Of a stretch of 64,000 nucleotides of DNA, positions 56,154-64,000 are shown in pieces; the first letter of the stretch is position 1; every line of letters begins with the position of its first letter. The stretch comes from Sulfuriferula plumbiphila (GTDB taxonomy: Bacteria > Pseudomonadota > Gammaproteobacteria > Burkholderiales > Sulfuriferulaceae). The notes beneath the pieces are model-generated. The model saw only the letters and a list, made by a program, of their open reading frames with translations. It was not told the origin of the DNA and searched no databases. The DNA lies in assembly GCF_009938015.1 (NCBI RefSeq), contig NZ_AP021884.1, positions 124,001 to 188,000 on the forward strand, written 5' to 3'. A program made the position numbers and the translations under genes.

Positions 56154-56721
56154 AAGCAATCGCCCGGCAACGGCTGACCGCGGCGGATTTGCAATGCCGG
56201 GCAATATGCTGACCGATTTCGTCCGCGCCATCGCGCAGCAGGGTGTCCGGGGTCGCCAGCAAATGGGGCTGGATATGCGCGTTCATTGCCCATTCGGAAG
56301 CCGCGTGAGTGAGTACCGGCAGGTTCAGCCACAGATGTTCATGGGCGGGAACAAAATGATGGTGGGCAATCACATCCACCAGCAGGTGGCTCTGGTAACC
56401 CAGCGCCAGCGCACGCCGGACATCGCTATCCGCCTCGCGCATCATGCGCAGGGCACTGTCCCAGTCATGCGTATTGTTGAAAGCCTGGGTACCCACGTGT
56501 TTGCCCACCAGCGCCAGATCGGGCAGACACGCCCCGGCCATGACCAGCCTGGGATAGCGCCATGCTGCATGGCGTAACCTGGGGTCGAGCAGCGACACCC
56601 CCCACAGCAGCCACTGCGCAAAAAATACGTGGGTATAAAGTCCCCACGCCAGCGCGTCGTGTGACTGGCACAGCAGCGGGATGCTCCACAACAATACGCG
56701 CATGGCCTGTTTCATTCGCAA
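56089..56721 (-). CDS. Zinc-dependent phospholipase C-like protein
   Basis: The product is 210 residues from the ATG at 56721. Starts at 56715 or 56703 are also possible, the last giving MRVLLWSIPLLCQSHDALA, a signal peptide. Conserved histidines and acidic residues (WGLYTHVFF, GACLPDLALVG, FNNTHDWDSALRMM, GYQSHLLVDVIAHHHFVPAHEHLW) fit the zinc-dependent phospholipase C/nuclease-like fold (several His and one Asp coordinating zinc). The C-terminal 30 residues overlap the PAP2 gene and may not be conserved. Activity is untested. Confidence 0.75.
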   Translation of the reverse strand: MRMKQAMRVLLWSIPLLCQSHDALAWGLYTHVFFAQWLLWGVSLLDPRLRHAAWRYPRLVMAGACLPDLALVGKHVGTQAFNNTHDWDSALRMMREADSDVRRALALGYQSHLLVDVIAHHHFVPAHEHLWLNLPVLTHAASEWAMNAHIQPHLLATPDTLLRDGADEIGQHIARHCKSAAVSRCRAIAFTAAAKPLPPYYPVQCQPAHR

Positions 56722-56797
56722 CAGGCTAAGGCGTGCCTGCGACAGTGCGGTTAAATCCGGGTGAAGCCTTGATGAAAGCAGGATGGGTTCGCGCTGT

Positions 56798-56803
56798 TAT
56801 AAT
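56798..56803 (+). promoter_or_regulatory. -10 element of the PfkB kinase gene
   Basis: A consensus TATAAT lies 33 bp before the ATG at 56836. The nearest -35-like hexamer, TTGATG (56769-56774), is 23 bp away, too far for a standard promoter, so an extended or activator-dependent promoter is possible. Confidence 0.5.
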
Positions 56804-56835
56804 CCGCCGGTTATTTCATTCTTACGGCTTACACA

Positions 56836-57771
56836 ATGTCTGCTCTGATTTGCGGCTCGCTCGCGTTTGATTCCATCATGGTGTTTCAGGATCACTTCAA
56901 GCACCACATCCTGCCGGAGAAGATTCATATCCTGAATGTGTCGTTCCTGGTGCCGGAAATGCGCCGCGAGTTCGGCGGCTGCGCGGGCAATATCGCCTAC
57001 AACCTCAAACTGCTCGGTGGCGACCCGCTGATCATGGCAACCTGCGGCGAAGATTTCGCGCCCTACGCAGCACGCCTGGACGGGTTGGGCATCGCCCGGA
57101 CCCACATCCGCCCGGTACCCGGCAGCTTCACCGCACAGGCATTCATCACCACCGATCTGTCGGATAACCAGATCACCGCATTCCACCCCGGCGCAATGAA
57201 CCAATCGCACCTCAACCGCGTGCAGGATGCCCGCGGCGTCACCCTCGGCATCGTCTCGCCGGATGGCCGCGATGGCATGTTGCAGCACGCAGAGCAGTTT
57301 CATGCGGCAGCCATCCCGTTCATTTTTGATCCGGGTCAGGGGATGCCAATGTTCAATGGCGAAGAGCTCACGCATTTTGTCGACCTGGCCGATTACGTAA
57401 CCCTCAACGACTACGAAGCAGAGCTCCTGCAAACGCGTACCGGAAAGTCCCTGGACGAGCTTGCCAGACGGGTGCGCGCGCTCATCGTGACGCGCGGCGA
57501 ACAAGGCTCCAGCATCCATGCCGGTGGCGGCGTGATCGAGATTCCCTGCGCCAAACCGGTGGCCGTGGTGGATCCCACCGGCTGTGGCGATGCCTACCGC
57601 GCCGGGTTGCTGTACGGCATTGAAAACGGCATGGACTGGGCCACCACCGGACGGCTCGCCAGCCTGATGGGGGCGCTCAAGATTGCACGGCAGGGCGCAC
57701 AGAATCACCTGCACAGCCGTGACGAAATTAGCGCTCTGTTTCACGCGCAGTTTGGCTATACCTTGAACTAA
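56836..57771 (+). CDS. PfkB-family carbohydrate/nucleoside kinase
   Basis: This 311-residue ribokinase-fold enzyme has the N-terminal PfkB signature FGGCAGNIAYNLKLLG (about 46-61) and the C-terminal DPTGCGDAYRAGLLYG (about 248-263), where the usual GAGD anion hole reads GCGD with catalytic Asp retained. Members with this N terminus (ICGSLAFDSIMVF) are often annotated adenosine kinases, but substrate cannot be read directly. It is monocistronic in appearance, with a strong -10. The next gene follows after 53 bp. Confidence 0.88.
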   Translation: MSALICGSLAFDSIMVFQDHFKHHILPEKIHILNVSFLVPEMRREFGGCAGNIAYNLKLLGGDPLIMATCGEDFAPYAARLDGLGIARTHIRPVPGSFTAQAFITTDLSDNQITAFHPGAMNQSHLNRVQDARGVTLGIVSPDGRDGMLQHAEQFHAAAIPFIFDPGQGMPMFNGEELTHFVDLADYVTLNDYEAELLQTRTGKSLDELARRVRALIVTRGEQGSSIHAGGGVIEIPCAKPVAVVDPTGCGDAYRAGLLYGIENGMDWATTGRLASLMGALKIARQGAQNHLHSRDEISALFHAQFGYTLN

Positions 57772-57824
57772 GCCTGTATTGGGCTGTCTTTGCAAATGTC
57801 AGATTAATACGCAGGAGTCCTATC

Positions 57825-58280
57825 ATGAATCCATTCAAATTAGCTGCATTTGGCCTGGCTGCCGTACTCACCCTGGGCGGGTGTGCCAGCGGCCTCGGTA
57901 GCCGTGACTACAGCCGCGACCAGGCACGCGGCGCGCAGGAAGTACGAACCGGCGTGGTGGTGGAAGTGCGCAATGTAAACATCGAGGGCACCAAAACGCC
58001 GATCGGCGCCGGCGCCGGCGCAGTGGTCGGTGGCATCGCTGGGAGCCAGGTTGGGCGTGGCAACGGCAGCATTGCCGGGGCAGTGCTCGGCGCCGTGGTG
58101 GGCGGGCTGGCTGGTTCGGCAGTCGAAGAAGGCGTAACCCGGCAACAAGGCCTGGAAATCACCGTCAGGCTGGATTCCGGCCGCACCATTGCCGTCACCC
58201 AGGGAGCAGATGAATACTTTCGTCCCGGAGACCGCGTACGCGTGTTGAGCGAAGGTGGCACCACCCGCGTCACGCGCTGA
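57825..58280 (+). CDS. Glycine-zipper outer-membrane lipoprotein (SlyB-like)
   Basis: The product is 151 residues with a lipoprotein signal: hydrophobic core and lipobox LGGC (Cys about residue 20) followed by Ala-Ser, predicting outer-membrane sorting. A glycine-zipper 2TM segment (about 62-105: GAGAGAVVGGIAGSQVGRG..., AVLGAVVGGLAGS) and a short beta domain follow. The closest family is SlyB/Pcp, associated with envelope stress and Mg2+ responses. The ribosome-binding site is AGGAG. No operon partner is visible. Confidence 0.9.
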   Translation: MNPFKLAAFGLAAVLTLGGCASGLGSRDYSRDQARGAQEVRTGVVVEVRNVNIEGTKTPIGAGAGAVVGGIAGSQVGRGNGSIAGAVLGAVVGGLAGSAVEEGVTRQQGLEITVRLDSGRTIAVTQGADEYFRPGDRVRVLSEGGTTRVTR

Positions 58281-58383
58281 TTCGCCAAGCGCAATCCCCT
58301 GGCCTGAGAGCAGGTTTTTCTCCTGCGCTGCGTCACCGAATTTTCATTTGGCCGTAATTTCAGCGTCACGGGCGCTGCTTATT

Positions 58384-58415
58384 GTGCATTCCATTGTCAC
58401 CAAAATGGAGTGCAC
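58384..58415 (+). promoter_or_regulatory. Hairpin sequestering the ribosome-binding site of the olsB-like gene
   Basis: GTGCATTCCATT (58384-58395) pairs with AATGGAGTGCAC (58404-58415) in 12 continuous base pairs (one G-U) with an 8-nt loop. The Shine-Dalgarno sequence TGGAG lies inside the right strand, and the ATG is 3 nt after the stem. As RNA this would block initiation unless melted. As DNA it is also a dyad that could be an operator. Confidence 0.6.
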
Positions 58416-58418
58416 AGC

Positions 58419-59171
58419 ATGCCTGACCCGCAAATCCATGCACAAACCCGCAGCAAACCGCGCCTCTGCGTATCCCTGGCGCGCGCCAGCGGCGAAGTGC
58501 GCGAGGCCCAGCGCCTGCGCTACAAGGTATTTGCCGAGGAAATGGGCGCCCGGCTGGCCTCGCGCGAAGCCGGGCTGGATGAGGATGTTTTCGACGCCTA
58601 TTGCGACCATCTGCTGGTGCGCGACAACGGCAGCGGAGAGGTAATCGGCACTTACCGCATCCTGCCGCCGCACCGCGCCAGGCAGATCGGCGGTTATTAT
58701 TCCGAGCAGGAGTTCGACTTCACGCGTCTGGCACACTTGCGCCCGGGCATGGTCGAAATCGGCCGCTCCTGTGTGCATCCGGATTATCGTGGCGGCGCTG
58801 TCATCACGCTGCTGTGGTCGGGGCTGGCGGACTATCTGCGGGCACGTGATTACAGCTACCTGATTGGCTGCGCCAGCGTGAGCATGGATGACGGCGGCCA
58901 TACTGCGGCCAGCCTGTACAACACCCTGGCGCAAACCCGCCTGGCACCGGTGGAATGGCACGTGTTTCCGCGCAATCCCCTGGCGCTTGGCCAGCTTGAT
59001 GGCAGCCGCCAGGTGGCCATCCCGCCGCTCATCAAGGGCTATCTGCGTGTGGGCGCTTATGTATGCGGAGAACCGGCATGGGACGCGGATTTCAATACCG
59101 CCGACCTGATGCTGCTGCTGTCCATTAAACAGATGAACCAGCTTTACGCACGCCACTTCATGAGCAAATAA
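58419..59171 (+). CDS. Ornithine N-acyltransferase OlsB-like (GNAT fold)
   Basis: The product is 250 residues from the ATG at 58419. An in-frame GTG at 58410 lies in the Shine-Dalgarno hairpin and is less likely. It matches the OlsB/COG3176 group: VREAQRLRYKVFAEEMGARL, DAYCDHLLVRD, TYRILPP, EIGRSCVHPDYRGG and IGCASVSMDD. OlsB forms lyso-ornithine lipid from ornithine and 3-hydroxyacyl-ACP. The next gene encodes a PlsC-type acyltransferase of the OlsA kind, so the two could make ornithine lipids. Substrate is inferred from family and context. Confidence 0.85.
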   Translation: MPDPQIHAQTRSKPRLCVSLARASGEVREAQRLRYKVFAEEMGARLASREAGLDEDVFDAYCDHLLVRDNGSGEVIGTYRILPPHRARQIGGYYSEQEFDFTRLAHLRPGMVEIGRSCVHPDYRGGAVITLLWSGLADYLRARDYSYLIGCASVSMDDGGHTAASLYNTLAQTRLAPVEWHVFPRNPLALGQLDGSRQVAIPPLIKGYLRVGAYVCGEPAWDADFNTADLMLLLSIKQMNQLYARHFMSK

Positions 59172-59229
59172 GGCTGCGATCACGCGCCGCTCCGGGCACA
59201 ATTGGATTTTTGCTTTGTGGGGACGGGTA

Positions 59230-60015
59230 ATGCTGCGCGTGCTGCGCCTGGGTGGCGTCGTTGTACTGGTGTTGGTAGGGCTGCTGATACTGGCCGGGAT
59301 ATTCCCGTGGGCCAGCCGCGCGGCGCGCGCGGCACTGACGATGCGCTGGTCACGCATCCTGCTCGCCACCCTGGGCATCCGTTTGCGTGTGTCCGGCACC
59401 GCGCCGGAGGTAGCGGACGGCGGCGTGATGTTTGCCGCCAACCATCTGTCCTGGCTGGATCCATTTCTGGTGCTGGCGCATTGTCCGGCGCATTTTGTCG
59501 CCAAGTCCGAGGTGCGCAGCTGGCCGGTGCTGGGGTGGCTGGCGGCACAATCCGGCACGCTGTTTATCGAACGTGAGCGGCGCCAGGATGTGGCCAGGAT
59601 TAGCACCGCTTTCACTCGGCTATTACGCGCAGGTGAGAATGTCGGCCTGTTTCCCGAGTCCACCACTGGCGACGGCACGGCGCTCAACCCGTTCAAGCCC
59701 GCGCTGTTGCAGGCGGCGTGCGCCGCTGGCGCACGCCTGTGTCCGGTGGCGATTCGCTATGTCGATCAAGCGGGCCGCGCGCATCCGGCGCCGATCTGGG
59801 TGGGCGAGATGAGCTTTGCGGATTCCATCCTGCGCATCGCGGCCGCACGCGGCATCGTCGCCGAACTGACTTTTTGTCCGTGCATGGCAGGTGCCCACCA
59901 GACCCGGCGCGCGCTCGCGCTACAGGCCGAGACAGCTATTGCCAGTGTGTTGTCCCTGTCAGTCCCGCGCATTCCACCTGAAACACCTGCCGATCCTCCA
60001 GGCGCAATGCAGTGA
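59230..60015 (+). CDS. 1-acyl-glycerol-3-phosphate acyltransferase family (OlsA/PlsC-like)
   Basis: The 261-residue protein from the ATG at 59230 (MLRVLRLGGVVVLVLVG) has an N-terminal TM helix and PlsC motifs: NHLSWLDP (HX4D catalytic), GTLFIERERR, and FPESTTGDG (the usual FPEGTR altered). A TTG 15 bp upstream is less likely. Alongside the OlsB-like gene it probably acylates lyso-ornithine lipid, though phosphatidic acid synthesis cannot be excluded. The last 80 bp overlap apaH on the opposite strand. Confidence 0.88.
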   Translation: MLRVLRLGGVVVLVLVGLLILAGIFPWASRAARAALTMRWSRILLATLGIRLRVSGTAPEVADGGVMFAANHLSWLDPFLVLAHCPAHFVAKSEVRSWPVLGWLAAQSGTLFIERERRQDVARISTAFTRLLRAGENVGLFPESTTGDGTALNPFKPALLQAACAAGARLCPVAIRYVDQAGRAHPAPIWVGEMSFADSILRIAAARGIVAELTFCPCMAGAHQTRRALALQAETAIASVLSLSVPRIPPETPADPPGAMQ

Positions 60016-60763
60016 GGCGGCCTCCCCACAGGCAGCCGGTATCCAGCGCCATGCAGTCGGATTCCACGCGCAGCCCCAGCGCCGACCAATGGCCGAATAC
60101 GATCGGGCTGCCCGCACTGGCCCGCCCCGGCACCTGAAACCACGGCAAGCAACCGGGTGGCGGCTGCCCCGGGCTGCCCTTGGTCTTGAATTCCATCGTC
60201 CCGTCCAGTGTGCAAAAACGCAACCGGGTCATGGCGTTGGTAATCAGGCGCAAACGGTCAATCCCCTTGACATTCTCGTCCCAGCGATTCGGACGGTTGC
60301 CGTACATGTGCGCCAGAAACCCCCGGTAATTGGGCGCTTGCAAGCGCTCCTGCACCTCGGCTGCCAGCATCAGCGCCTGCGCCGTGGTCCACTGCGGCAA
60401 CAGCCCGGCATGCACCATAAAATAACCTTCCCCGGTGTGCGCCAGTGGCCGGTGACGCAGCCAGGCGAGCAGTTCGTCGCGGTCGGGCGCGGTGAGGATG
60501 CCGCCCAGCGTGTCGTTGCGATGGGGCTTTACAAAATTCTCTGCGACTGCCAGCAAGTGCAGGTCGTGGTTGCCCAGCACGGCGGTCACACCATTCCCCA
60601 TGGCACGCGCCCAGCGCAGCACGGCGAGCGAATCGGCACCGCGGTTGACCAGGTCACCCACCAGCCAGATGCGGTCATGCGCAGGGTCAAAGCGGATCTT
60701 TTCCAGCAATAACTGCAAGGCCTGAAAACAGCCCTGCAAGTCGCCGATGGCGTAGGTGCTCAT
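59936..60763 (-). CDS. apaH: Bis(5'-nucleosyl)-tetraphosphatase, symmetrical
   Basis: This 275-residue calcineurin-type phosphatase hydrolyses Ap4A to two ADP. It has the metal motifs AIGDLQGCFQAL (GDxxG), LVGDLVNRGADSLAVL (GDxxxRG) and AVLGNHDLHLLAV (GNHD), and MVHAGLLPQW (HAG). Length fits E. coli ApaH (280). The C-terminal 26 codons overlap the plsC-like gene end. Divergent from rep, with about 150 bp between starts. Confidence 0.96.
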   Translation of the reverse strand: MSTYAIGDLQGCFQALQLLLEKIRFDPAHDRIWLVGDLVNRGADSLAVLRWARAMGNGVTAVLGNHDLHLLAVAENFVKPHRNDTLGGILTAPDRDELLAWLRHRPLAHTGEGYFMVHAGLLPQWTTAQALMLAAEVQERLQAPNYRGFLAHMYGNRPNRWDENVKGIDRLRLITNAMTRLRFCTLDGTMEFKTKGSPGQPPPGCLPWFQVPGRASAGSPIVFGHWSALGLRVESDCMALDTGCLWGGRLTALRLEDRQVFQVECAGLTGTTHWQ

Positions 60764-60913
60764 GGCAGCAAACCCAGGCTCGGTGGTTGAACGCTTAATT
60801 GGTGATTTAAATCCATGGCAGTTGCGCTTTCTCGGTAAGTCATGATTGCCTGTTCAACAATCCCGCTACCGAATCTGGGTTAAAATTGCCACCCTGTCCC
60901 GTTGTGGTTTCTC

Positions 60914-62902
60914 ATGCTGTCTCATCTCAATCCCCCCCAGCGCGAAGCGGTCAAATACCTGGATGGCCCGTTGCTGGTACTGGCCGGCGCCGGCTCGGGC
61001 AAGACCCGCGTCATCACCCAGAAAATCGTCTATCTCATCGAAGAATGCGGTTACGCGCCGCAGCATATCACCGCCATCACCTTCACCAACAAGGCTGCGC
61101 GCGAAATGCAGGAACGCGTCGCCAGGCTGCTGCAGGGCAAACCCGCCAGGGGATTGACGGTATGCACCTTCCACGCACTCGGCGTACAGATCCTGCGCCA
61201 GGAAGCAGGACGGCTCGGCTACAAACCGCAGTTTTCGATTCTCGATTCTGCGGATGCGATGCAGATTGTAAACGAGATACTGAAAACCACCGACAAGCAG
61301 GAGATCCGCCGTGCGCAATGGCGCATCTCGGCGTGGAAAAATGCGCTGGTTTCGCCCACTGCCGCCTTGGACATCGCTGCTACTGACATCGACGCCACCT
61401 ATGCCAAGATTTATCTGCGTTATCAGGACACCCTCAAGGCCTACCAGGCGATGGATTTCGACGATCTGATCCGTCTGCCCGCCGAATTATTCGCCAGCGA
61501 CGCCGAGGTGCTGGAAAAATGGCGCAAAAAACTGCGCTACCTGCTGATGGACGAATACCAGGACACCAATGCCTGCCAGTATCAGATTGTAAAACTGCTC
61601 ACCGGCGTGTCCGGCGCCTTCACTGCGGTAGGCGACGACGACCAGGCCATCTACGGCTGGCGCGGCGCGGACGTGAAAAACCTGCACCAGCTGCACGAAG
61701 ATTATCCGCGCCTGAAAGTGATCCAGCTTACCCAGAACTACCGCTCCACGATACGCATTCTGCGTGCCGCCAACAGCGTCATCGCCAACAACACGCGGCT
61801 CTACGACAAACAGCTGTGGAGCGAGCACGGCCATGGCGACCCGCTGCACGTCATGGCCGCCAGGGACGAGGAGGAAGAAGCGCAAAACGTGGTGATGCGG
61901 CTGCTGGCGCATAAATTCGAGCATCGCACGCGCTATGGCGACTACGCTATCCTCTACCGTGGCAACCACCAGGCGCGCGTGTTCGAGCAATTCCTGCGCA
62001 ATGAAAAAGTGCCTTATGTGATGTCCGGAGGACAGTCGTTTTTCGAGAAGGCCGAGATCAAGGACATCATCGCCTACATGCGGCTGCTGGCCAACAGCGA
62101 CGACGACCCGGCCTTCATCCGCGCGGTGACCACGCCCAGGCGCGGGGTGGGTGCGGCGACGCTGGAGAAGCTCGGCGAATATGCCGGCCAGCGCCATGTC
62201 AGCCTGTTCGAAGCGGCCTTCGAGGCAGGCTTCCAGAGCCAGCTACCGGCACGCCAGCTGGAGCCGTTGATCGAGTTCTGCAATTTCATCAACGCGCTGG
62301 AATTTCGCGTGCGCAAGACGCCCGCCGCCGAGATCATGGCCGACCTGCTGAAGGCGATAGCTTACGAAACCTATCTGTTCGACAGCGAGGAAACCCGCAG
62401 TGCGCAGAACAAATGGAACAACGTGCAGGAGTTCGTCGGCTGGCTCGGCAAGAAGGGCGAGGAGGACGGCAAGGACGTGATCGCGCTGACCCAGACCATC
62501 GCCCTCATCACGCTGCTGGAAAACCGCGACGACGCCGAGATCGATGCGGTGCGCATGTCCACCATCCACGCCGCTAAGGGACTGGAATTCGGGCACGTAT
62601 TCCTGGTCGGCGCCGAAGAAGACATCCTGCCGCACCGCGAAGCGGTCGAGAACGGCACGCTGGAGGAAGAACGGCGCCTGATGTATGTCGCCATCACCCG
62701 CGCCGAACGCTCGCTGACCATCAGTTTTTGCAAGAAGCGCAAACGCGCCGGGGAGTTTCAGCTCTGCGAGCCGTCGCGCTTCATCAGCGAGATTTCCCAG
62801 GAAGATGTGCGCAAGACCGGGCAAGACGCCGACCCGGCGGAGCAGCGCCAGCAGGGTAACGCGCGCCTGGCGCAGCTCAAGGCGATGCTGGCGGGGAAGT
62901 AG
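60914..62902 (+). CDS. rep: ATP-dependent DNA helicase Rep
   Basis: This 662-residue superfamily 1A helicase starts at the ATG at 60914 (MLSHLNPPQREAVKYLDGPLLV). Motif I AGAGSGKTRV, Ia TFTNKAAREM, II LLMDEYQDTN, III VGDDDQAIYGWRGA, IV QNYRST, V TIHAAKGLEF and VI VAITRAERSL are all present in order. The short C terminus (...ARLAQLKAMLAGK) and overall length fit Rep rather than UvrD. It assists replication forks through protein-bound DNA. The 3' end overlaps the Sel1-repeat gene by 26 bp, convergent. Confidence 0.96.
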   Translation: MLSHLNPPQREAVKYLDGPLLVLAGAGSGKTRVITQKIVYLIEECGYAPQHITAITFTNKAAREMQERVARLLQGKPARGLTVCTFHALGVQILRQEAGRLGYKPQFSILDSADAMQIVNEILKTTDKQEIRRAQWRISAWKNALVSPTAALDIAATDIDATYAKIYLRYQDTLKAYQAMDFDDLIRLPAELFASDAEVLEKWRKKLRYLLMDEYQDTNACQYQIVKLLTGVSGAFTAVGDDDQAIYGWRGADVKNLHQLHEDYPRLKVIQLTQNYRSTIRILRAANSVIANNTRLYDKQLWSEHGHGDPLHVMAARDEEEEAQNVVMRLLAHKFEHRTRYGDYAILYRGNHQARVFEQFLRNEKVPYVMSGGQSFFEKAEIKDIIAYMRLLANSDDDPAFIRAVTTPRRGVGAATLEKLGEYAGQRHVSLFEAAFEAGFQSQLPARQLEPLIEFCNFINALEFRVRKTPAAEIMADLLKAIAYETYLFDSEETRSAQNKWNNVQEFVGWLGKKGEEDGKDVIALTQTIALITLLENRDDAEIDAVRMSTIHAAKGLEFGHVFLVGAEEDILPHREAVENGTLEEERRLMYVAITRAERSLTISFCKKRKRAGEFQLCEPSRFISEISQEDVRKTGQDADPAEQRQQGNARLAQLKAMLAGK

Positions 62903-63650
62903 TCGCGCGCTTGCCGGCGCCCGCTTTATGATGCATTTGCTCGCTGATATGGCGCGCATCTGTCTGCGCCTGCGCGATCTGCTCCGGCTTCAGCTGTCCC
63001 ACCACGCTTTCACGCGCTCTGACTGCGTCGTCCTTACCCTGCGCGGCAGCCAGATTGAACCACATATAAGCCTTGACCTTGTCCACCGGCGTACCGATGC
63101 CGAAACGATACATCTGGCCCAGCCGGTATTGCGCCTCCGGGTTGCCGCGGCTGGCCGGCATCTCGATCCATTTCAGCGCAGCCTGATAGTCCTGTACCAG
63201 GCCGCGGCCATCAAGCAGTGCGGTGCCATACAGGAACTGTGCTTCGGAATTGCCCTGATGCGCGGCTTTTTCGAACCACTTGGCAGCCTTGGTCACGTCG
63301 ACGATCACGCCCTCGCCATTGGCATACATTTTTCCGAGTCGTAGCTGCGCATCCGCATCGCCCTTGAGTGCCTGTGCCGACAGCCTGGAGAACTGCCGAT
63401 CTGCGACAGTAAGGTTGCTTGCATCGGATGCCGGGGCAGGGTTCAGCCGGACACGCACCAGCCACAACGTTATCCCCAACAGCACGAGCACCAAAAAGAC
63501 GATTTTGAACGGGCTATAAATCCAGAAACGCGCGCGGCATTCGCGACAGCGCAGCGGCGTGTAGATTAGACGCTGCACCAGCGTATCCCCCGCGTGGGCA
63601 GAGGAGCCGCGCAGTTTGGCGCTTCCGCACGCAGGACAGTTCCTGTACAT
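62877..63650 (-). CDS. Zinc-ribbon, membrane-anchored Sel1-repeat protein
   Basis: The product is 257 residues from the ATG at 63650 (MYRNCPACGSAKL). A start six codons upstream is possible. An N-terminal zinc ribbon (NCPACG...LRCRECRARFW) and one TM helix (about 44-64, IVFLVLVLLGITLWLV) precede three or four Sel1 repeats (about 85-215: AQLRLGKMYANGEGVIVDVTKA..., AQFLYGTALLDGRG, AQYRLGQMYRFGIGTPVDKVK). Such proteins are probably scaffolds. A basic tail ends the protein. Converges on rep. Confidence 0.88.
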   Translation of the reverse strand: MYRNCPACGSAKLRGSSAHAGDTLVQRLIYTPLRCRECRARFWIYSPFKIVFLVLVLLGITLWLVRVRLNPAPASDASNLTVADRQFSRLSAQALKGDADAQLRLGKMYANGEGVIVDVTKAAKWFEKAAHQGNSEAQFLYGTALLDGRGLVQDYQAALKWIEMPASRGNPEAQYRLGQMYRFGIGTPVDKVKAYMWFNLAAAQGKDDAVRARESVVGQLKPEQIAQAQTDARHISEQMHHKAGAGKRATTSPPASP

Positions 63651-63717
63651 GAGCGCGGCGCCAGACAAGTCAGTCGCCCTTGTAATGCTTAACCATCACG
63701 CGCCAGCCTGGTGGTGA

Positions 63718-64000
63718 TTAGCCAGCCTTTTTGGCCGCTGCCGCCGGTTTGGCGGCCGGGGCGGTACCTGCGGCCGGGGCAGCCGGCGGGGTAAATTTAG
63801 CTCCGGCAGCATCCGCCATATAGGCCACGGCACGGGCGATTTCGATATCGGACAGATCCGGGTTGCCGCCGCGTGGTGGCATCTGGCGGATACCTTGCTC
63901 CGCATGCTTGATCAGGGTGTCGTAGCCTTGTTTGATGCGCGGCCCCCAGTCGGCCTTGTTGCCGAACTTGGGTGCGCCCAGCGCACCAGGGGTATGGCAA
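63718..64000 (-). CDS. Cytochrome c5-family protein (C-terminal part; runs off the window)
   Basis: The last 94 codons are visible. They begin at the final CH of a CxxCH heme site, followed by TPGALGAPKFGNKADWGPR, then LIKHAEQGIRQMPPRGGNPDLSD (the Met ligand in RQMPPRGG), IEIARAVAYMAD and an Ala/Pro/Lys-rich tail. This is the cytochrome c5 pattern (soluble or membrane-linked periplasmic electron carrier). The N terminus with signal and first heme cysteine is beyond the edge. It lies just upstream of the Sel1-repeat gene on the same strand. Confidence 0.9.
   Translation of the reverse strand, partial: CHTPGALGAPKFGNKADWGPRIKQGYDTLIKHAEQGIRQMPPRGGNPDLSDIEIARAVAYMADAAGAKFTPPAAPAAGTAPAAKPAAAAKKAG

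Overview
The window is a 64 kb stretch of GC-rich chromosome that reads as a betaproteobacterium, most likely of the Nitrosomonadales (Sulfuricellaceae, Gallionellaceae or Thiobacillus relatives). This is inferred from gene content and order: mreB divergent from gatCAB, rsmB-DUF4390-ntrYX-trkAH, accBC-prmA-DUF3426, a Tat-exported HiPIP, split gcvP and cytochrome c5. No rRNA gene is present to confirm it. Coding density is high and most genes are housekeeping.

Layout. 1-8.3 kb: mreC (partial) and mreB on minus, then gatCAB, glmU and glmS on plus. 8.3-9.6 kb: a decaying cytochrome c/DUF302 locus, with one 5'-truncated gene and one frameshifted gene. 9.6-12.8 kb: a two-component system, an ECF sigma factor and a cold-shock protein. 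13.1-16.5 kb: tRNA-Ala(CGC) followed by a small accessory island with AsmA and AbiEii-type remnants and one intact gene pair, an APH-fold kinase and a HAD protein. A 28-bp inverted repeat brackets the island. 16.5-18.8 kb: HiPIP and two glutathione-transferase-like genes. 18.8-29.9 kb: a ten-gene minus-strand operon (xth, ampG, a TauE/SafE protein, rsmB, DUF4390, ntrY, ntrX, trkA, trkH, TPR) with overlapping or abutting junctions.

29.9-39.4 kb (mainly plus): pyrE, a DUF4124 gene, fxsA (minus), cutA, a dsbD with a duplicated N-terminal domain, a TlpA-like thioredoxin, aroQ, accB, accC, prmA and a DUF3426 gene. 39.7-46.0 kb: a tandem glycine riboswitch with its own terminator precedes a lipoyl synthase gene and the glycine cleavage genes gcvT, gcvH, gcvPA and gcvPB, with a thiol peroxidase inside the cluster. 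46.0-54.3 kb: dgkA, then a copper-resistance locus: a CusRS/CopRS-like regulator pair on minus, and copA, copB, cytochrome c, a CusF-like gene, DUF302 and a frameshifted SHOCT gene on plus. It carries two copies of a CopR-box promoter module. 54.4-60.0 kb: glycosyltransferase, PAP2 phosphatase, a zinc-phospholipase-C-like protein, a PfkB kinase, a glycine-zipper lipoprotein and an olsB/olsA-like pair for ornithine lipids. 60-64 kb: apaH, rep helicase, a Sel1-repeat protein and the end of a cytochrome c5 gene.

How the parts work together: the glycine switch joins the lipoyl cofactor enzyme to the lipoyl-dependent glycine cleavage system. DsbD and the TlpA-like protein form a periplasmic thiol-reduction unit. 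The cop locus combines sensing, periplasmic copper oxidation, binding and outer-membrane steps. The strongest candidates for something undescribed are the kinase/HAD pair in the tRNA island (its HAD partner has DxN instead of DxD), the double-headed DsbD, the NtrX with a dismantled sigma-54 motor, and a hairpin that would bury the ribosome-binding site of the olsB-like gene.
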